Source: Latrodectus hesperus | Taxonomy: Eukaryota; Arthropoda; Arachnida; Araneae; Theridiidae | Direction: 5' to 3' | Assembly: GCA_037975125.1 (NCBI GenBank) | Contig: JAJQOW010000210.1 | Location: forward strand, 90,489-154,488 | DNA length: 64,000 nucleotides | Shown: positions 55,901 to 64,000 of the stretch, piece after piece | Layout of the letters: every line of letters begins with the position of its first letter | Position numbering within the stretch: position 1 is the first letter of the stretch | The notes under the pieces: generated by a model | The model's database searches: none | The model's input: only the letters and a program-made list of their open reading frames with translations | What the model was told of the DNA's origin: nothing | Position numbers and translations under genes: made by a program

Positions 55901-58900
55901 TATTATTTCCAGAAATTTTTCTTGGTCACTTCTAGTTATTGAGTATTTTTGGTTTTTATTTCTCATTTTGTATGTAACTTTAATTCAAATTTATATGTTT
56001 TTAGTGCATGAGCAAGAGTTTTATTTCAATAGCTTAAGAAATGACGCACTGCATCATCCTCGCAATGAATATTTGTATCAGCTACACATATTAATCTCAA
56101 AATATTTTAACTTTTTTTACGGCTAGTGAATTAATGAATAAATTTATAAAAATCCCAATTTTGTTTCGAAAAAAGATGAATTTAACCTGAGAATTTAAGT
56201 TTAATAGTAATGTTTATTTATTATTTAATGTTTTCGTAGTATCTGATATAAGAAAATAATCAAAAGTTTCAATGTTTTTTCCTTCTTATTTTAAGTTTGC
56301 TATAAAAATATTTGCTTCTTCGATAGATGATTGATTTCACATACATACTATTTGCTTAGCAGAGATTATTACTTTTATTACTTTTTTTATTCTTCTACTC
56401 GTTTCGTAATTTTAAAACGATATGTAATTGCATTTTATGCTGAGTTGAAAATTCCTCTTTCATAAAATTTTCAGTAATTTCTGCTTACTATATATATAAT
56501 TTTAAGAGGAAAGTAAAGGAAGTATATCGTGGCATGAAAATTATGAATTCCTCTAACACTGAAATTCCTTACAAAATCTATAATTATCTAAACGATTCCT
56601 TTGTAAGAATTTGTCATTGTTAACAATAGTACATTTTTATGTGAATATATTTATTAACAATAAAATTACACACAATAGAACAAGACGGTTAAAAGTATAT
56701 TTTAGGGTGCCGCTAAAGTATATTTGGCGAAAATTTAATATTATTTTTCCGCCAAGCTAGTTCTCGTGCATGTTTGAAGGAAGCAGATGGCTCTGAAAAC
56801 ACGATAGACCAACCAAGAATAAACCAACATCGCTAACAATGTGGCTCCAAAATGGTAAGAAATTGAGGGAAATGCATAGACCTTCCCAAGGCAACGATAC
56901 ATCGAAAGTGCCGCTACTACTGATTACAAACTCTCGTTTCATTTTCAAATTCCAAGTTGTTGCCATCTCGATTTCTTTAAAAAAAACCTTTCATAATCAA
57001 TCAATCAAAAATCAGACGATTACGATTATGATTCACCACACCTTCTTATTCATAAATTAAACTTGTGATTTCGTCATTTAAAAAGTGTTAGGGTATAAAA
57101 AAGAACAAGTGACCTTATTTAACCATTATTTATAATTTCATCAGTATTACTCATTTTAGTTTCTTGTGATAGATGTGTTCAGATACATCAACAGATTCAC
57201 GTATAATTTATCTGTAAGAACAAACCCACAGATAAACAAAATAAACTCGTGTCTTTGAGATTCATTACATAAAAATTTATTCATTAATCATTTGTTTTAA
57301 AGTGATATACAAAACAACTCGTCTTGATTACAAAATTCATATTTTGTAATTTTTGTTCATAGTTAATGCATTTACGACTATTATATTCATCATAATAAAA
57401 CACCCAGTCAGGTACATCTCACTAAAACTCATTTAACTTCTTCAATAAGCTCAAAATAAAAATTTCTATTGTAAGAATAATAGAGGTGGTTATTAAATTA
57501 ATAGAGGTGGATTTAGTGAATGGTAAAATCAAGAAAATACTTTGCCGCAATATGTTTTCCATCCAAATTAATTCCTTTTTGATCTTTTTTTAGGAAATTA
57601 CAACTTTCCACTGGTATATGGACCAAAAATTATAAATATAATCAAAACAGTTTTGATGGGATCCATTATTTTTTTGATAAAAATTTTTAAATATTGCTCA
57701 GTTACAGATTCACATTCAACAAAAATTAACGAAATGAAATAAATTTAGCAAAGTGTCTTGTATTATTTTGTCACATTTTTTAATTGAAAACGAATGTTCA
57801 AAGATTTGCAATGATTATTTACAAATAGCAAGTTTTATAAAATATCATAATAATAATAATAATAGGTTTTATAAAATATAACGTTTTGGATGTGGTTAAA
57901 AGTTAAAATTAGAAATAAAATAAAAACTGATGACATGTAATTTATTCTCAATTTAATAAAAGTAACACAATTACTAAATTATCATAGCATTAAATTAATG
58001 TATTTTATTCAGAATTAAAATCAAAACTTTCATTGATGTTTCAACTTCCTTAAACAAATACATAAACATTTCTTAACTGAAAAAATAATTGAAATTTTTT
58101 TTGAAGTATTATTTTAATCTAATAAAACTTAGTAATAAATCAAGTAAAACATAAGAAAAAGAAAGTAATCTAATTTTTCTGATGGCCGAGTATTATTAAT
58201 ACTTAACTTAGCATAAAATGTATTCACAGAAATGATAAATAAACTATGAAATTAAAATTTTGAATATTTCATCGATTTTAAATATAAAAAAACATTCAAA
58301 ACAAATTTTCCAATACTTATTCTTATTTAATGATAAACAGATAAATTTATAGAAATTCCTAGGTAAAATTCTATCAAATTGTTAACAAAATTATGATCAA
58401 GCTTAAAATATAGAAAAATTATTTTGAATTAATAAAAAGATTGAAATGTATTAAATGAAACTTTTTTATAATAATAATTAGTTACTCAATTATTTTAAAT
58501 TAACTAATTAATGTCAAACAAACTGTCCTATAAAATAAAAATTATTTACAAAAATCTTTTATAAAAATTGACAGAGTTATTATTAAATTTGTTGTGAGTA
58601 GCCATAAAATGGCAAAATCATGCTTTTATTTATCTGTATATCTTTAGAATTATATCATGTATTATTATATTGCTGCGTAGTAAGATTGTACATTAAAATT
58701 CAGTAGATGAAGAAGACATATTTTTGAAGTATTCATATTTTTCGCTCCTGCAAGATAATATATTTAAGCCTAAAACTAAGTTTAGTGACGAGTCCAAGTT
58801 GTATTCACTAAGCCTAATAAAATCAGTTTACTAAAACGTATAAAAAAATCAGGTTAAAATATTGTAATTCTGATTCATTCAGTTTATTTTAAAACTGTTC

Positions 58901-60700
58901 AATATCGACCTAGATAAAATATTGCAAATATTAGCAATCTTTAATTAAGCCTTTCTAATGCAATTAGTTTACTTAAAAAATTGTAGAACATTGATCAATT
59001 TCAAGTATTGATATCCAAATGCAATCAGTTTACTGAAAATCCGTATAAGTTTATTGTTACCACAATATTCCTTATGTGCCTTATGTTCTTCGGTTTTAGA
59101 AATTCTTTCATAACTCAAATCATAAATTTTTTTTACTTTTTCCTACAAGGTCAAGTTAATTGTATTTTCAGAGTGACGTTTAATAACGTTGTTTTTCTTA
59201 TTCGTCATTTTGTCTGCAGAAGTAATATTCTTGTTACTGAAGCGTATGCTTTTGAAAGTTAATAAATGTAAAGCGTGGAGAATGTGCCCTATCATGCTCA
59301 TTTCCATGATGAGAAAATAATTTTTGGTAATACAACCTACAAATAACAAATTGAGAAGAATTATACAAACTTCATTTTTTTTCCTACACGATCTTAAAGT
59401 TGATTTATTATTTCTGACTTATATATTTAAAGTTTCTGTTAGTTTTATCGGTCATTCTGTGAGCTAGTATTATATTTCGATATTGAAACAAATGACTCAG
59501 AAAACTAATAAATAGGAGTTTAGAAAAGACAAATACTATTAACTATTGTAAAGTAGAAAAATCTGATTATACATTTATCTCTGAAACAAAGGTTTGAAAA
59601 GAAATTTAATCAATCAAATTTTCAATGCAATATTAAAATTTTTTAATAATTTATTTTTCTTATAATCGAGGAGTTGAAAATGTTAATAAAAATACTTTAA
59701 AAATTACGTTATACTAATAAAATTTTAACTAACTTTCAATAAGTGATAAAGTTGCAATGACCAACTATTACTTCATTTGAAAGAAACAAAAAGTGGTATT
59801 TCTTAGAGATTTTGTTCATCTACCAATTTATCCAAAATGATGCAATAGATAAATCATTTTTAAACGTTGTTTAGTCTTTTTATTTTATTCATTTGTTCCC
59901 AAATCAAAAGGCTTGTAACAAAAATAAATGTTTGTAAAATCTGTCCACTTCTCTTTATAATCATGTTAGTTTTGTATGAATAATCTGAATTTGCAATATT
60001 TTATGATCAAACAGAGCATTAAAAACTTTTACGGTTATTAGAAATGATGTTATAAAGTTATATTCAACTTATAACTATCTTTTGTAGTGAAAACAATTTG
60101 AAAGGTACGATGACCAACTCCTACCTCGTAAGTTAGTTAGAGGCAGAAAGTGATATTCTTACAAATATTTTATTTATTCTGCATTTTATTCCAATCTGCA
60201 GTTGGTGTAATTTTTTCCGAGAAGAATATAGTTTTCTTCTGTGTTTCTTTACGGCATGTTTTTATGATACTTTTTTAATGTACAGGGTTTAGTAATAATT
60301 TAATAATTTCAACTGTTTTGTCCTTTAATTTCGGTTCATTCCTTAAAGATTATATACATAAAGGAATCACCCATTCGTTTACTAATCATAAATTATGTGC
60401 ATAAAAATAAGTAATACTTAAAAAATAAAGAAAATTGTCAGAATATGATTAGAGGATTTTTAAATTTGATTTTTAAATTTTTAAATTAGTTAAACAAATT
60501 CGCATTCTGCTACACATTACCACAATTATTCTTACAACTTTTTCTTTCAGCACATGCCATACATAAACGCATTTGTTTTGAAAGGATGGATGTGTTTTCC
60601 AACAATAGCTTAAAACTAAGAAAATGACAATTTTTTAATCGCATTTATTAAATTTTAATAGATTTAAAAAATTCTTTAAAAATGATTATCAAAATAATAG
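52902..60700. other. Long AT-rich stretch without recognised genes
   Basis: Scanned on both strands. There is a direct 27-base repeat with 34-base period at 54208-54268, a TA run at 54433-54460, and a short inverted repeat TTGGCG...CGCCAA at 56724-56754. A 69-codon antisense frame (56966-56757) starts with a good Kozak context but shows no domain. Nothing else could be supported. Confidence 0.45.
54208..54268. repeat. Tandem duplication, 34-base period
   Basis: The 27-base string beginning TGCTTGAAATGTTTTAATAT occurs twice without difference, with seven bases (CAAGTTT) between. Confidence 0.9.
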
Positions 60701-60719
60701 AAACCCCACAGAATTATAA

Positions 60720-61330
60720 AGAATATCTGTGTAGTGCAGAACAGCATGGATTTGCCATGAAATTCTTCCGTATAAGGATTTTATAGTGTTTTATAGGAAC
60801 ATTCCTTATTGTGAGTGCCCTGGTTGAGGTACTGGAGGAAGATGTCGATTTCTATTGAATGCTCTGAAGTAGACCTAAATGCTGCATGGATCTGTGCTAT
60901 TATTATCTAGAAAATTCCATCTCCTTCAGGGAAAAATGTTTGCATCTTAAGAGAGACATGGTTAGCTAAACTTTTTATCTATAGTTTACCCCTATGATCA
61001 TTCTTTTAAGGTTTACGATTATCAAGTAGATGCAGTTGCCCGTATCATAATATATCCTACCTACCTGATTGCTAGCTGAGAAGAGACAATCAAGGACACA
61101 CGCTTGTGCAGTACGTGCACCCTTCCATCGTAGGAAAAAGTGTGAAAGACGAAGCGTCAGACCATTTTGCTTTCATCCACTTAACCAATTGACCAAGTTT
61201 TGCGAGTGTCACACCATAGTAAAGAAAATAAGTCATTAACATTTGTGACAAGTGGCTTGGACATTGCTGGTCTATCGTAAATGTTTTGCTTATAAACGTG
61301 CCTTCTAAAAGTATTGCTATGCCTCCTTAA
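60720..61330 (-). pseudogene. Tc1-like transposase fossil, antisense
   Basis: From 61300 downwards on the minus strand: RPAMSKPLVTNVNDLFSLLW and TRKTWSIG with VDESKMV (first catalytic block, family: HKTWT...W..V.wSDES), FSYDGRVHVLHKR; then stop-rich sequence; then MQTFFPEGDGIF, a stop, and APIHAA-like AQIHAAFRS (family: QTFFPEGDGIFQDDNAPIHAAR). The second Asp pair (DDNAP) is replaced by III/stop. The order is that of Tc1-like proteins. It is old and inactive, and a relative of the fossil at 18.0-18.6 kb. Confidence 0.6.
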
Positions 61331-61377
61331 AATACTAAGCTATAGCTACTGTATAATTTTACTTCTAATTTATTATT

Positions 61378-61498
<121 letters not shown>

Positions 61499-61504
61499 AA
61501 CATA

Positions 61505-63998
<2,494 letters not shown>

Positions 63999-64000
63999 CC

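Overview
The window is nuclear DNA of an arthropod, most likely a spider or other chelicerate. It is strongly AT-rich, has spliced exons with long introns, long (TA)n microsatellites and tRNA-derived SINEs, and carries many families of non-LTR, Gypsy, BEL/Pao, Tc1/mariner and Tigger elements. No bacterial or viral gene organisation is present. The species assignment is inference; the eukaryotic and arthropod-like character rests on what is seen.

Host genes. One host gene is recognised with some confidence: the last two exons (948-1108 and 13835-13994, + strand) of an SLC22-like (organic ion transporter) MFS protein. The intron phases match across an intron of about 12.7 kb. That intron holds a SINE, a LINE fragment, two mariner/IS630-type fossils and one almost complete but dead LINE. 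A second possible terminal exon lies at 50852-50917.

Layout. 1-13994: 3' part of the transporter gene and its TE-filled intron. 15780-19023: a 5'-truncated LINE, a Tc1 fossil and a SINE. 19357-24182: a very young BEL/Pao element with 309-bp LTRs that look identical and an ACATG target duplication, although its pol is broken and internally deleted. 25370-35797: a Gypsy element on the minus strand whose 3' LTR is split by a 5.5-kb minus-strand LINE with an 11-bp target duplication. 36397-40458: a mosaic of two further Gypsy-type elements with a SINE bounded by 10-bp target duplications. 42055-45116: a Tc1 fossil, then a mariner-type element with TIRs and TA duplication that is interrupted by an 818-bp LINE-derived insert with its own 14-bp duplication. 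45117-60700: mostly AT-rich DNA without recognisable genes, apart from a 39-bp-arm hairpin, the candidate exon, and a repeat lying between two (TA)n tracts. 60720-61330: a Tc1 fossil. 61505-63783: a Tigger/pogo element with 21-bp perfect TIRs, embedded in (TA)n.

How it fits together. The window records successive TE waves. The oldest layer is the stop-riddled mariner/Tc1 fossils and diverged SINEs. Next come Gypsy elements, LINEs and the Tigger copy with a handful of lesions. The youngest is the BEL copy, which cannot encode a complete pol yet has undiverged LTRs, so it was probably mobilised by another copy's proteins. No cellular pathway, CRISPR array or RNA gene beyond SINE-embedded tRNA relics was found.
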